DNA of 64,000 bases from Moringa oleifera (taxonomy: Eukaryota; Streptophyta; Magnoliopsida; Brassicales; Moringaceae): positions 1,240,001-1,304,000 of the forward strand of contig JAJFZO010000889.1 in assembly GCA_021397835.1 (NCBI GenBank). The letters are read 5' to 3'. The notes beneath the pieces are model-generated. The model was not told the DNA's origin. It made no database searches and worked only from the letters and a program-made list of their open reading frames with translations. Positions 24,635 through 38,323 of this stretch are shown here, one piece after another. Made by a program: the position numbers and the translations under genes. Position 1 is the first letter of the stretch. Each line of letters opens with the position of its first letter.

Positions 24635-27600
24635 ATGGCGTCTTCTCTTCCATTGCCGGAACTAACTTTTCTCTCCCCGCAATTGACTCCTAAACGCCGA
24701 ATATCTCTCTGTAAAGTTTCTCTCTCTAGAAGCCAAGCAAGGTACAATCTTGCTCTCCGTTCTCGAATTCGAGCTCTTAAAGAGGATAGTGTTGTGGTTG
24801 AAGAGAGAGAACGTGAATTAATCGAGGGAGGTAATGGTAGTCTGAAACTGAACGGCCGCGGTGCTGCTATTGCTAGTAACAGCGGTGGTTCTAATGGAGA
24901 TTATCGGTATGATGGGTTGGTTGCGAGTTACACGAATGGAGGAGTGAGTGTGGCGGACAGTGCGAATGAGAGGGAGAGTGGAGTTAGTAGCAATGGAAGT
25001 TTGGTGAAGTATGTGAATGGAAATGGTGCAGTCCCGGAGGTGGTGGGGGAACTGCAAGAGGTTTTGGACTCCAAGGAGGAGGATGGGAGAAGGAAGAGGC
25101 TAGAGGAGATTGGGAAAGAGGAGGCCTGGTTTAAGAGAAGTAGCCAAGAACAGATTGAGGTGCAAATTACAATCCCATTTTGTTTGTTAGGTTCTGGGTT
25201 GTCTACACTAAATTTGAGCTTATATATGGTGAATCAGATTGTTCTTAGAGTTGATAACCTTTTCAGTTTTAGCATTCAGCATGCTTGTGGTAGTATGGTT
25301 TGCAATTATGGAATTTAAAATTGATCACAATTTGGCGTCTGTATAAAACAACTTAAGTTGATTTGGATGGTTACAATTTGGAGGTTTGTACTCTATGTAT
25401 GATGTGGCTTCATTGTATTCTATTTCTTATTTTTTATTTGGGTATAAACTAACTTATCTAGTGCAATGACTGCATTCGCTGTGATGAAAGGATATATAAA
25501 GAGGATGTATTAGAGATTATTAAATTTGATAATCAACCTCTCAGGTATTATCATTGGAATTAATTTTAGCTGGCAATGTTGGTGGTGGGTCTAGGCATTA
25601 GGTCTACTGGTGTTATTTTCAAATTTTATTTCTAAAACTGAGACTTAGGCTTTACTGCTGCTTCAGTAACGTTTGAATGCAGGTGTCATAAGAAAAAGAA
25701 ATGTTTAGAATCGATTCGGATTTAGCTTCATAACACTGTTGGTATTTATGAGGGATTTTACATTTGATCAGTTTGGCACAGGCATATGCTTCAAGTTGAT
25801 ACAGGAGCAGACATTAGCATTATTAGTTTTCCTGGATCTACATTGGTTGTTGTAGATATATTTAGGTGGAATGGAGATGGAAATGTTGTAAATGTGTATG
25901 CATGTCGGCAGGATGTACATAAATTTGGTTGCATAAATTTATCTGTTCTGGCATTGTTACCCAAATCACTACACATATGAAATCCTCATTTATTTGATTT
26001 TGTGCCTATCCGCTCTCCATGATAGATTTTGTATTGTGAATTTATGACACCGGCATCTTGTTGCAATATATCCTTCAGGTTTCTGTTGCACCCGGGGGCC
26101 GGTGGAGTAGATTCAAAACCTACTCAACAATACAAAGGACATTGGAGATATGGGGATTTGTTTTCACATTTATTTTCAAGGCTTGGCTCAACAATCAGAA
26201 GTTCTCCTATCGTGGTTAGTGGCTTCTAGGATATCGAAATTTCCTGTGCTTCAAAAACATGTATCTACATCGTGACTCATTTTAATTAAACTTGAAAAAC
26301 CATTTTCCTTTAATTTCTTAAATTTGTAGGGTAGAGAACTTTTGTTTGGATAAGAGCTGGAGAACTAGTCTCATAGAAGAAAGTTTATGGAAGGACAGCG
26401 GCTGTTGTGGATGATGGATCTCATAGTATGCAGTGTTCTTGTTAGATGGAGTAGTTATAATAACCAAAACCATATATATATATATATATCATACTGTATG
26501 TTATATGTTATATCATCTGAATTTCTGTACCACCACCTACATTTTTATTGGAATCATTTTCCTCCTTTTCTTTTGGGATTATTTCCCTGGCCCTGTTGAG
26601 AGGAAAGAAAAGTTGCTGTTGTAGATGGGAAAAATAGGTTTCATCAGTGATATTCAGTGGAGAAGGGAAAATGAAACTTGCTGATGTTTTCTTGATCATA
26701 ACATGGAGGCTAAAACTGTTAATTTAATTCTATGTAGAAAAAGAAGTTAGAAATGATGGGTTTGTTGATGGAATTCTCTAGTTTCACTAATCCAAATTCC
26801 ATTTTGTGGAGGCAAAGAGAAATGATCAAGAAAACCAGAAAAATGTGACCAGCATCCCTAGATTGCAAAACAAAAAGGGTGGAAATTGACGAGTTTGCTG
26901 AAAATTTGGTGTTGTATGACGTCTATGTTAATCAATGGTTGTGGTTACTTGCTTCAGCCAATGCAAATAAGATTCTTCATATTTTAGTTATTCTACAGTC
27001 AGAGTATAAGTGAGTTCTTTTTTGCCTATATGGTAGGATATGTTTTCCTGGCTTCATTATGATTATGTTGTATTGGGTCATCCTTAAACTAACTAATTTA
27101 GGACATATATAATACAGGAGGAATGACCGAGGAGAAGAAGATTTTGAAGAGGAAGGCCTTGGCCAAATGGTTGAAGGAAAGCATCTTGAGATTGGGTCCT
27201 ACATTCATCAAAATTGGCCAACAGTTCTCTACGAGAGTGGACATTCTTGACAAAGAATATGTTGATCAATTGTCAGAACTTCAGGTTTATCTTCCTTTAA
27301 ACTAAGACTTCATATTGAAGTCTCATAGTTGAATTTCTTTATGTTAAATGTCCATTATAAGTGCATCTTGTCATCAGAACCTTTAGCTTGAAATCTTCCT
27401 GTGACATGTCAACAGTAGTAAAATTTGTCTGCATACTTATCTCACCCAGTAATACATACCTAGAAAATGACAACACAGTCCAGGTCAACTATCTGAGTGC
27501 TTTGCTTGCTGGCATTAAGAGTGGACATGGGAAGAGTATAAATGGAACAAATATTTTTTTCGGATGCAAAATAGTAAGTTATGAAATGATTTTCAAGTTA

Positions 27601-30600
27601 AATGATTAAAAAATAATATTCCAAGTCAATATTTGATATTTAAAAAATACAAAAAATTAATCAATAAATTTATTTGTATTAAAAAGTCATTCTTACATCT
27701 AATAATGAAAAAAAAGAAACAAATAATGAAAAAACTACTTGGTAAAATTTTATCAAATTTTGAAGTTTGAGAATTCAACTACTATGGATTAATCATCATA
27801 TGAAGGAGTTAATTTTGCGCTGTTTAAATTAAGAAAAAGTTATAAATTCAGAGATGATAACTTTCCCTATTAATATATTACAAAAGGGAGAAAGATGATA
27901 CTAGCAGAAAATTTTCTTTTGGGGCTTTATATATTATGGAGTTTTTGAAAAGTAGGACCTTTGGCCCCATTGTGGTTCTTCCTCTGCTTGGTATGCCACA
28001 TATCATGTACTGATTTATTGTCGTAGAAATAAAAGTGTACTTTGGGCTACAAAATCCTATCCTCCTATATATTTTTGTTGTTTATTATTCATTTTGTTTT
28101 CCTCTTCTTTTTCCTTTTCTTTTAACCTAGAATAGACCTTAAGTCCTATCACCTTGTCTGAAAATAAGTGTATTCTTTTTTCTCTCATCATCTTTCTCAT
28201 GTAGGTAATGCCCATGACAAAATCAGATAATTTACAAATCTGGTGATTCTTGAAAGCAAATTGAATAGTTGTTACGACATATTACAGGATCAAGTCCCTC
28301 CTTTTCCATCTGAGACTGCTGTTTCTATTGTTGAAGAAGAGCTGGGAGCTCCAGTAGATGGTATCTTTGATCGGTTTGACTACGAACCAATAGCTGCTGC
28401 TAGTCTTGGTAATCTTGATTTTCTTTTGGGTGCTTCATGATGGGAAAATTTGTGCGACAATCAGTTAACATAACTTAATGGTTCCTTGTTTTCTGTAGCT
28501 GAGAGAATTGAAATACACAATGCATTATTTTTTTTTTTTCTTATGTAGGTCAAGTTCACCGGGCAAGATTGAAGGGCCAAGAAGTTGTCATTAAAGTACA
28601 GAGGCCTGGTCTCAAGGGTCTCTTTGATATTGATCTTAAAAACCTGAGGGTTAGTTATTGTTGGCTATAATTGTGCACTTCATGAATGCTTAGTATAATT
28701 TGGGATTGTAGTGTCATTACATATCATTATGCTGTCTTTGTGGCCAAAAAAACAAATGTCTTATGTTTACATGTCTTGATCTTACTTTTTTTTTTTTTTT
28801 GGGTATTTTGAGGTTGGAACTTGCAGATGAAAGTGTATAAGTAAGCTGGTTATCTGTTTTGCCCTCTGTGCAGGTAATAGCAGAATATCTTCAGAAGTTT
28901 GACCCAAAGTCGGATGGTGCAAAGAGAGATTGGGTTGCCATTTATGATGAATGTGCAAGTGTCTTATATCAGGTACTGATATTATCCAATTGCCTCATTT
29001 TTCTGATAGTTGGGAGAAGTCCAGATCTACCCACAGTCCTGTTTTCCAACTGCTTGGACAAAACTATACTATCTGCAGTAAATGATGTCTTTCCTATAAG
29101 TTTGTGGGAATATTTTCCACTAGGTTTCCAATAAGTTTCTAAGGAGCATGTTGTAAATTCCATTAACAAATATAGATGTGGACTTAAGTCAAGAAATGAC
29201 ATGCTAAAGATAAAATCAGTGAAGCTCATTCAGATTAGTTGATCACTTGGCAAATATGGGGAAAGGCCAAAAGGAAACTTACCTTTTGTTCTGAGTAAAA
29301 GGATAAATTGTCTTTGGCATTTGGATCTTGTAGTATCTGCTTGTGAAAGGACGAAGGTTGGTTTAAACTAGGGTTTGTAAAGGGTTATGGGAAAGTTACT
29401 GGGAACAGAATGGTGAAAAATGAAATAATTTGCCCCATCAAAATGAGGTTCTTGGATATTATCCTATCCTTCAGCAATTTTTTCAATGAAGTGCCTACTC
29501 AAAGTGGTAAAAAGAAGGAAAAAGGGAGGAACCAAATATTTTGATATAGTGTAGAAAAATATTATGCTTCTAATAGGGTAATGACTTGAGTGTGAGCCTG
29601 TCTAGGGTGGAAGCATGCTAGAGAAATTTCACAGAAAAAAGAAAAGGGGCAGAAGAGGAGGGACCATTTGACTGACCCTATGTAGAGGGACGAATAAAAA
29701 GTCAGAGCATTTTAGGTGAATTCTAGAAGTTGAAGGAGGCCTTGTCTGGTTGATTATAACATATTGATTACCCACTGGATACATGAATCTTCCAATCGTT
29801 GCTGACCTATAAACAGTAGACTGGAAAAGGCATGAGGAAGCTTGAAAAAAAAGGACGTGGGGGAAGAAAGCAAATGGATTTACTTTTTATTCAAATTTAG
29901 CCTGTTAGACTTGTTTTCTTTTGATACATATTTTGGTACAAATTCTTTTGCTCATAGTTGTGAGTATGTAAAATTGATCAATTGGCAGCAGTGAGGACAG
30001 TTGACTGGTGTTTTAGGGCAAGAGGGTCTGATAATAAAGGATGCTGACATCAAGAAGACTTCTGATTCAGAATTGTTCTCAGAATATCTGAATGATATAG
30101 CAAAAATTCAAACATCATTAATCAAATGAGAAAATGCTTTAAGGCAACAGAGAATCAAGAAAATAATGAAAATTGAATTCCTCAGTTAATTTATGTGTCT
30201 GTGATGGATAACAAATGCAAAGTTATTAATTATCTCGACTTTTTGCTCAACTGCCAGCCAAAAAATTTCAGTTCATGGGGACTAATAATGTCAAAATTTT
30301 CAGGAGATTGACTACACAAAGGAGGCTGCAAATGCTGAACTATTTGCCAGCAACTTTAAAGACATGGATTATGTAAAGGTCCCAACAATATTCTGGGAAT
30401 ACACTACACCGCAGGTTGACCTTTCAATAACTCATGAAATCAGCTTGTGAATTTTAATGTTCCTTTCTACTTGTTAAAAAAAGGGGCCTGATGTAACCAC
30501 TAACGTTATTGCTGAATGTATTTCTGTAGATCCTGACAATGGAGTACGTACCAGGGATCAAAATTAATAAATTACAAGCTTTGGATAAACTGGGCATTGA

Positions 30601-33600
30601 TCGCCAGAGGTTAAGATAATTTCCAGCTTTGATCTTGAAGTCAATCTAACTTGTTTTCATGCTATATTTGTGAAACTTAGAAACAATTCACATTCTTGTT
30701 CTTTGTAATGTTTATATGGTTGGTCTTATGCAGGTTGGGTCGATATGCTGTTGAATCTTACTTGGAACAAATTCTGTCCCATGGGTTTTTTCATGCTGAT
30801 CCTGTGAGCCTCTTTTATCTCTTTTAATTTTAGTGGTATAGTAAGTGTGAGCAGCATGTACTGTCTAAATTTATTAATGAACCAAATTTGTGCAATCAGA
30901 ATGTGCAGGGATGATTTGATCTTATTGTACTTCCATAAAACTCCTGTGCATATACATGTGATTTCAATGAGACAGTGACCTGCTTTGTACGGCATGAGAC
31001 ATTTGGAGCATGAATAAAAATTTTTGGTAGACCCTTGAAGGTGGAAGACTTCAGAGGCTTATATCTCACAAGAAGACCCTTATTATAAGCAATGGCTTTT
31101 CATTCTTGAGGTTGTGCCTTTCAAGTAACATCAAGATGATTGCCTGATGCCCTAAAGTGATGGAAGCAGTTTTGGTGCTGATACTCGCATACTGATGATA
31201 GCATCATTATAGTTTATAATTGATTTAGGCCAACTCAGAGAAACATAGACATGCCTAACCTGTGTCTTCTATTGTTTGGTTGAAAGTAGACAGTGATGTT
31301 CCTCATGATCTTCAAATGGCTTTCCTACAAGCCCTTGGAGGGTACATACTAACTTTAATATGGTCTAATGATAGGAAGAGGAGTTGATATCGAAAATAGA
31401 AAAGCACACTCGGACCTCTGATAAAGAAGGACAAGGAAACATTATAGTTTATAATTGATTTAGGCCAACTCAGATAAACATAGACGTGCCTAACCTGTGT
31501 CTTCTATTGTTTGGTTGAAAGTAGACAATGATGTTCCTTGTGACCTTCAAATGGCTTTCCTACAAGCCCTTGGAGGGTACATACTAACTCTAATAGAGTC
31601 TGATGATGGGAAGGGGAGTTGATACTGAAAATGGAAAAGCACACTCGGACCTCTGATAAAGAGGGACAAGAAAACTACTTCCAACTTCTGGCTGAAGCTT
31701 AAAAACGGAAGACAACTTTAGTTCATGCTACTTAATCCAAAAATTGATTGATAACTGTCGTTTAGGAACCTTAGTTAATGAGAGGGAAGAGTAAACTATT
31801 TGTAGTACATGTATAGAGTATAATTGCTCTTGTGTGACTTAGATGGTTACGCCCTCTCCTCTGTTTTTTTTTTTTTTTTCGCCTCGTTACATACATATGC
31901 AATTTCCTTTAGCTTGTTTATTGAGTTTTTAATAGTGGTTTCTCATGCTTTTGGGTTTTCACCTTCATCCCTTGAATGTTATGGTCCTGTTCCATTCAAA
32001 CTGCTTTTTGGGAGAGATCTAGTAGGTCCCTTCTTCATAGCCTCTCTGATTTTCTGAGCGGTCATAATGTTATGATAACATAAAGATGCCTAAGCACCTT
32101 AACCAAAACACTTCTATTTTCTTGCCTCTTTGCAGCATCCTGGAAATATTGCTGTTGATGATGTCAATGGTGGAAGGTTGATCTTTTATGACTTTGGAAT
32201 GATGGGGAGGTACTTTAAATATCCTTTTCTTGTTTTTTATTCTCAGCAGTGTTTGGATTCGCTCTGGTCTTAGGAAAGGACTTTTGAAAGTACTATTTAA
32301 CATTATGCCACATTATGGAAGGAAGAATAATGATCCTTTTCTTTTTTGTCACCATGTTAAATACTATGACTATAGTTCCACGCATAAGTAAGATGCACGT
32401 TTATCCGATAAACATAACCCATTAGTTTTATTCTCTGAAAAACGGCATAGAAAGAAAATGAGACTTGTTAAACCTGGTACTCTAATAGGGCTGGAGAACT
32501 GTGACAGCTTTCTCAGTAAGTCTGCTTTTGAAGCTTGATGTGCTGATTGTTAGACAAATACTTTTTCTTGGCACCTTGCAGTATCAGTCCAAACATCCGA
32601 GAAGGTCTTTTAGAAGCATTCTACGGAATTTATGAGAAGGATCCAGACAAGGTAATGGTAATTTTACATATGATGGCCCTCTGTCATGGTTTCACGTGCG
32701 CCATTGATATTTTGTATAAGTTTTACCTTACTTGCATGGTTAGCTGCATTTTCTTACCTATAAACTTTTATGCTTGTACAGGTCCTTCAGGCGATGATTC
32801 AAATGGGTGTTCTTGTGCCCACTGGAGATATGACAGCTGTCAGGCGAACGGCACAGTTTTTCCTTAACAGGTCATTTGAGTCCATGCTTCTCTATCACTT
32901 CAGTTTCCAAGTTCTGTATTTTTCTCAACTAGTTTGATCAATTGCCTGAAGGTTAAATCGCTGTACACAGAAAGGTCAAGACTAGTATTAGGTAAACTGT
33001 AATGTAGAAAAAGAAGAATGATAATACTTTGAATGAATCACTAGATATGAGACAGAGCAGATACGGATTAAGATATATCCTTCAGGTTTTTACCTGAAGC
33101 TCATTGTCATCAATGATATTGTAGTATCTGTTTCAGCCTCAATTCTATGGATGTCAAGGTAATGCCTATATTTTGGCAGTCAACTGTTTCTTGCTTTTGA
33201 TAGGATGTTGTTGGTCCAGGTCCAACTTGTCAGTGTCTCGAGCAACCAAAACAAGGGAAAAAAAAAAAAAAAAAAACAACAGAAAGTAGACCCTGAGTGC
33301 TTTGATGAGCAATGCTCCCACACTGTTGGCACTTGACATATATTTAAAATGTGAATCTTAGATAGTCTAGCTGACTAAATAGGATAGAATTGTGTCATTC
33401 AAGAATTTCTCTTTAACCATGTTCTAAACAAATTCGGATTATTGCAGTTTTGAAGAGCGTCTTGCTGCGCAAAGAAAAGAGAGAGAAATGGCAACAGTGG
33501 ACCTTGGATTTAAAAAGCCATTGACCAAGGAGGAAAAAATAGAGAAAAAGAAGCAACGCCTGGCTGCTATTGGTAATTAATTTTGTGTGCTTTTGTACAT

Positions 33601-35452
33601 TTGTCCCAACTAAATACATGGTATATAGCACTTATGCGGTGAGAGATTTTGTGCAAAATTTACTTCAGGTCAGCTGCAAAACGTTGTCATTGGATTAGTT
33701 GATATCATCTTTGTACTTTATGTTTTTTTGCTATAATCACAGTATGTTTCCCTCATTGTATTTCATTCTCTTGACAGGGGAGGATCTATTGGCCATTGCA
33801 GCAGATCAACCGTTTCGATTTCCTGCCACATTTACTTTTGTTGTTAGAGCATTTTCAGGTATCAACATAAAATGTTGTGGATTCATTTTCCTGTTTTACT
33901 GTATGCAATAAAACCCTCAAATGATCTATTATATGCCTGCAGTATTGGATGGCATTGGCAAGGGGCTTGATCCTCGGTTTGATATCACTGAGATTGCCAA
34001 GCCGTGAGTGTGATTTTAAGCTGGCAAGAATTTACTTAGATTTCTTTTATTCAGCAAAGATTCTTGCATATCTGACAAGTCTTTGCATGATTTAACTTGT
34101 AGCTATGCACTGGAATTGTTAAGGTTTCGTGAAGCGGGAGTTGAAGTTGTCTTGAAGGCAAACTTGACTTATCTTGATTGTACTCTGACCTTTTGTATCT
34201 AAAATATGATTGTCCTTCTTACTGTTGAATAATAATTGCTTCAGGACCTGAGAAAGAGATGGGATCGGCAATCTCGTGCATTCTATAACCTATTTAGACA
34301 GGCAGACAGAGTTCAAAAGCTAGCTGATACTATCCAACGACTGGTAGCGATCAGGATTCCTGCACTGTTTGAACTTGTATTTGTTTGAATTACTTGTATC
34401 TTATGAGTTTGAAGATTATTTTGCTGTGTTGACTCTATTTTACAGGAACAAGGGGATCTGAAGCTTCGAGTTCGAACATTAGAGTCTGAGAGGGCATTCC
34501 AACGTGTTGCAGCTGTTCAGAAGACAGTCGGGAGTGTGAGTATAGCAGAATGAAGTTTTATGCATTAATTTTCTCTTCTTTTTCTTTGTTGTTCTGATCA
34601 GAAAAGAACTAGGGAGAGGGAGGGAGAGAAAGAGAGAAAAGGCTTTAATACGGAAGGCTAGCTAAACCCCACTTCATATATTGCACATGTATGAAGACAT
34701 ATTTTGGGATCTGGATAGTGATAAGGAGCAATATTGAAGTGTCTAATTTCTTAAGTTAGAGTCAAGTCTTTTTTTATTCTTTTTCCTGTTTTCATTGGGA
34801 GAAGGCTCGAGTCAAAACAGCTGTGATCAAGTGATGGTCTTCCCCCTTATGCATCTTTTTGTTTGGTAGCAAAGTGCTTTGAAGTATTAACAGAACATAG
34901 AACAAACATACTTTTGACAAAATTAGAGTAATGTCTTTCATTTGGTATGGAAGCATGCATGTAAGTTGTTACCACGATATTTTCAATTTAGAATTTCTAG
35001 AAGTCTAAGTTACATAGATTATAGGATTTTAGAAATTTGATAATTCAATGAAAATTGTTTAATTTTCTCCAGTCTTTTGATGGCAGATTGCTTACTTTTA
35101 AGTACAAATTGCATAAGCCAGAAAAATTTTTAGAACACTTTGCAAGACAGGATACTTATTTCATGGTTTTCTCTCTCCTTGACTATCAACAGGCAGTTGC
35201 TGCTGGAAGCTTAATAAATCTCGCAACAATTTTGTATCTCAATTCTATACGGGTAGGCTGTCTATTTTGTAGTTTTTATGTATCATGTTTTCTTAGGTCT
35301 TCAGGTTTAATTATTTGTGTGGTTCTCTATTTTAGGTGCCAGCAGTTGCTGCTTATGTCTTTTCTGCATTCTTTGGCTTTCAAGTTCTATTTGGTGTTAT
35401 AAAGGTCAAAAAATTAGATCAACGAGAAAGATTGATTACAGGAACTGCTTGA
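24635..35452 (+). CDS. ABC1K8: Chloroplast ABC1 atypical kinase, ABC1K8/OSA1 type
   Basis: Twenty coding exons give 776 residues: 24635-25159, 26079-26214, 27118-27284, 28288-28408, 28549-28649, 28874-28972, 30304-30414, 30530-30609, 30734-30803, 32136-32209, 32582-32651, 32782-32870, 33448-33572, 33778-33858, 33943-34003, 34103-34157, 34245-34343, 34446-34535, 35193-35252 and 35336-35452. A serine-rich transit-peptide-like N-terminus is followed by a long linker. The ABC1 kinase hallmarks are the KxGQ motif (FIKIGQQ, about residue 250), the alanine-rich loop [34 protein letters not shown] (about 468-475) and YDFGMMG. The C-terminus has a hydrophobic stretch and ends in [17 protein letters not shown]. 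Arabidopsis OSA1 (761 residues) and its relative ABC1K7/SIA1 act in chloroplast envelope or plastoglobule oxidative-stress and lipid responses. Intron 16 starts with GC (34158), unlike the others. Start at 24635 is preferred to an in-frame ATG at 24599, which adds 12 untypical residues. Confidence 0.9.
31206..31675. repeat. 235-base tandem duplication inside an ABC1K8 intron
   Basis: Two adjacent copies (31206-31440 and 31441-31675), each beginning ATTATAGTTTATAATTGATT, differ by only a small number of substitutions. They lie in the roughly 1.3 kb intron between exons 9 and 10. No open frame or known element is evident, and the high similarity implies a recent event. Confidence 0.85.
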
Positions 35453-36700
35453 TCATCTGGTGAGTATTTTTGAGTTCATAAACTATGTTTCTTGTTTTTT
35501 ATTATGCATCTTTCTGTTGTAAATTCCCTATTCAAATCACATGGATAAATAATACGGCAGGGATTACTCGTAGAGGACTTCAGTTTTCACTATGCCTTAC
35601 GCTTCATTCATTTGATGATCCTATCTTCATTGATTCAGCTGTTCCTTCCTCATAAATAAGACGATATTGTATTCCATGCTAACAATAATAGTGTGGAATG
35701 CTGTGAGGAAAGACAGTGACATTGTTGTTGGCTGTGATCTTGTATTGACTGATGTGGTGCTTTTGATTTGCATGCCATATTTCTGTATTTGGAGCGTATG
35801 AACATGGTAGATTTGTGCTAGTGAAAATAAATTTATGGCATCATAACCTTTCTCCCACTTGAGACTGAGATGACTTTGATATTTCTGTTTGCTTTTCATC
35901 TTTCTTTTATTTCCTAACTCCAGTGTGTAAAAGCACATTTCTTTTCCTTATGCTAGAAACTTTGGTGCAATATGATACAAATCTTACAGTGACCAGAAAT
36001 TCATTTCATTGTTTTTCCCAGCATCTGCTGACTTGAAGAAAAATACTCTCACTTGTTCAATAGCACTAACTAGCAGAGCTTTCTATGACACTAATTTGTT
36101 GCCATTTAGAAGCATAATAAATTTGTAAGTGCAAAGGCCTACCCTTTTGATAATCAGAAAGTTTTTTTTTTTTTTTTTCAAATATACATCAGTGTTACAT
36201 TCCTGTAGGAGGGCACAGTCTATTGCAAGGTTTAAGGTGCTGTTATATCCCATGTTGTCGAATCCATTTAGCTGATTCTCATCTCAATTTCTAACATCTT
36301 ATTTCTGGTTCTTTTAGGCGAATCATTGCAAATTTTGGAGTTAGGTTGGTTCGGCACATGTGAAGCTCTTGATGACTAACAAAGGAAGAGCCGAATGGAC
36401 ATCTCATATTATGCTCTTTGAATATCATGTTGGCTAAAACTCCTAATCTCTTTGATGAGAACCTCTAAAGTTCGATATATGGGCCATGGTTTCTGAAGCA
36501 TGCGAAGAATTTATGTTAGTGACTAGAGTTAGCATTACGTCAGCCAGCCGAAGCCAGGATGTTGCTCATTTCCGAGTTTCCAGCAAACTTACTCCTTACG
36601 CAAGTGTCTTGAGGTTGCATCTGTTTTGGTTGTTAGGAGGTAAGGGCACTTGATCACAATATAAAACAGTTCTAGTCCTTGTGTAATGTAAAATTATTTC
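35453..36700 (+). other. Probable 3' untranslated region of ABC1K8 with an intron
   Basis: Seven bases after the stop codon a strong donor appears (CTG|GTGAGT, intron from 35460), and a good acceptor lies at 36311-36317 (CTTTTAG). This suggests a 3'UTR intron of about 0.86 kb and a terminal non-coding exon from 36318. A junction so close to the stop would not be expected to trigger nonsense-mediated decay. The 3' end is not determined. Confidence 0.45.
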
Positions 36701-38323
36701 TTGACAGTTATTTCTCAATAGGCTGTCTCCGGAGCCTCCCATCTACCTTGTAGGCTGGCATGTCTATAAACCATGTATAATAATATTATTAGTGTAATAT
36801 ATCGTTTCCACATATAGTATCACAAGTTTGTGTCTCTTTTCCAATATTTTCTTATCTTATCCTTAGTTTTGTTTGTGAATAGACTTTCTTGTTGGACCAG
36901 CATTCCGCGTCCCCAAGTATAGAATAAATTATGACACTGATAATGATAGTTCCTTGTAACTTGTAAACCAGCTGTGTTTAATCTTCAACTAGCTCTCAGA
37001 TTTCTTCATGCATTATCTCTCTCTGTATGTGCATTTGTCAATTTGGAAGTGCCTGATATGATGGATAGGAAGCACCAACCTTTCCTTTCTTTGCATTTAT
37101 TTTGCAAGCATCGAAGTGGATTCTTTACTAACTTTTTAACTTTTGAGATCTTCTTTAGTTGAAGAGAAGACAGGTCTCTTGTGGAAAGTATTGCAAAGAA
37201 CAATTGTGCAAATTGTGCGTTGGCATTCTCATCTGTGTACCAGTTGCATAAAGTTCAATGGCTTTATGACTTGTCCTCTTGACTGCTTTCTTAATAAGCT
37301 GATTAGATGCCAAGGACCTACATGTTGTGCACCATCCTCCAGCATTTCTTCTTGTTTTTATCAAACAAAACAATCTCCTCTTTTGTTCTTTACGATTCCA
37401 TAGATCCTCTGCGCTTGATTAAGCTGAGTTGGTATTACATGATTTGTGAAATCATCAAGTCAGCAATTGGAAAGCCCTTTTTTTATTTTTTCCGTGGAGT
37501 CTAAGTTAATGAGAAAGTGCTCCATTACTTTAGGACACTAATAATTAAAGAGAGCCTATTAAAGATTTAGTTAAGCAAAGCAATATTTGCTCAGTCTTAT
37601 GGAATAAAGAATCATTTGATAAGCATAAAATATAATCTACTCCAATCCGGAAAGATATGGCAAGAGAAAAAAATAAAGCTAAAAGGGTCTCTAATGGAAC
37701 TTAAAACAGATCCATAAGCAACTTGCAAAAGGTTCCAAAATGGTCATGTTATCAAGTAAAGACTGGCCATTATAGAAAGCTAGAAAACGCTTACTCTCAT
37801 TGTCATCACTATCTGGGGTCCTGTCTGAACTAATATCCCATTTGACTTAGAGATAATAATGCGTTAGTGTTTAGGCCAGCTAAGATGAGCCCCAGATGAT
37901 AGCACACTTGTTGTATTATTAATTTCTTAATTCACACCGTCGAGAAGTATGTTGGAATTGAGATCAAGATAATGTTGTTTATGTGATTTCATCTCCTAGA
38001 ATATAGTTTTTCTTTTTCAGAAGGCAAGTTGTGGTCAAATTGCCTGCTTTGTCCACTTCAATGTCACCCATGAACCGGCCCATCACAATTTGGCAAAGAA
38101 CGAATATCAATCACATTTCTTTTTCTCCAACAAATTACACTTTTCTCAAGCCAAAAATGTCACAGACAAGTTGAAAAGAAAAATAATTTCACTTCATGGA
38201 TCATGATCCTCCAGAGATCATTGCTTAGACAAGTTGAAATACCGACAATGATATGATAATTACTAAAGCATCAAATTTACATTACAAGAAAATAATTCAT
38301 GAAGAGTACAATATTATATGGAT
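36701..38323. other. Intergenic region without recognised gene
   Basis: Short frames on both strands show no homology that I recognise. AT content is lower than in the long spacers, and transcribed non-coding sequence is possible, but nothing specific is supported. Confidence 0.4.

Noticed and set aside
27361..27609. 82-codon plus-strand frame in ABC1K8 intron 3
   Set aside because: It is not part of the conserved kinase, which joins exon 27118-27284 to 28288-28408 in frame.
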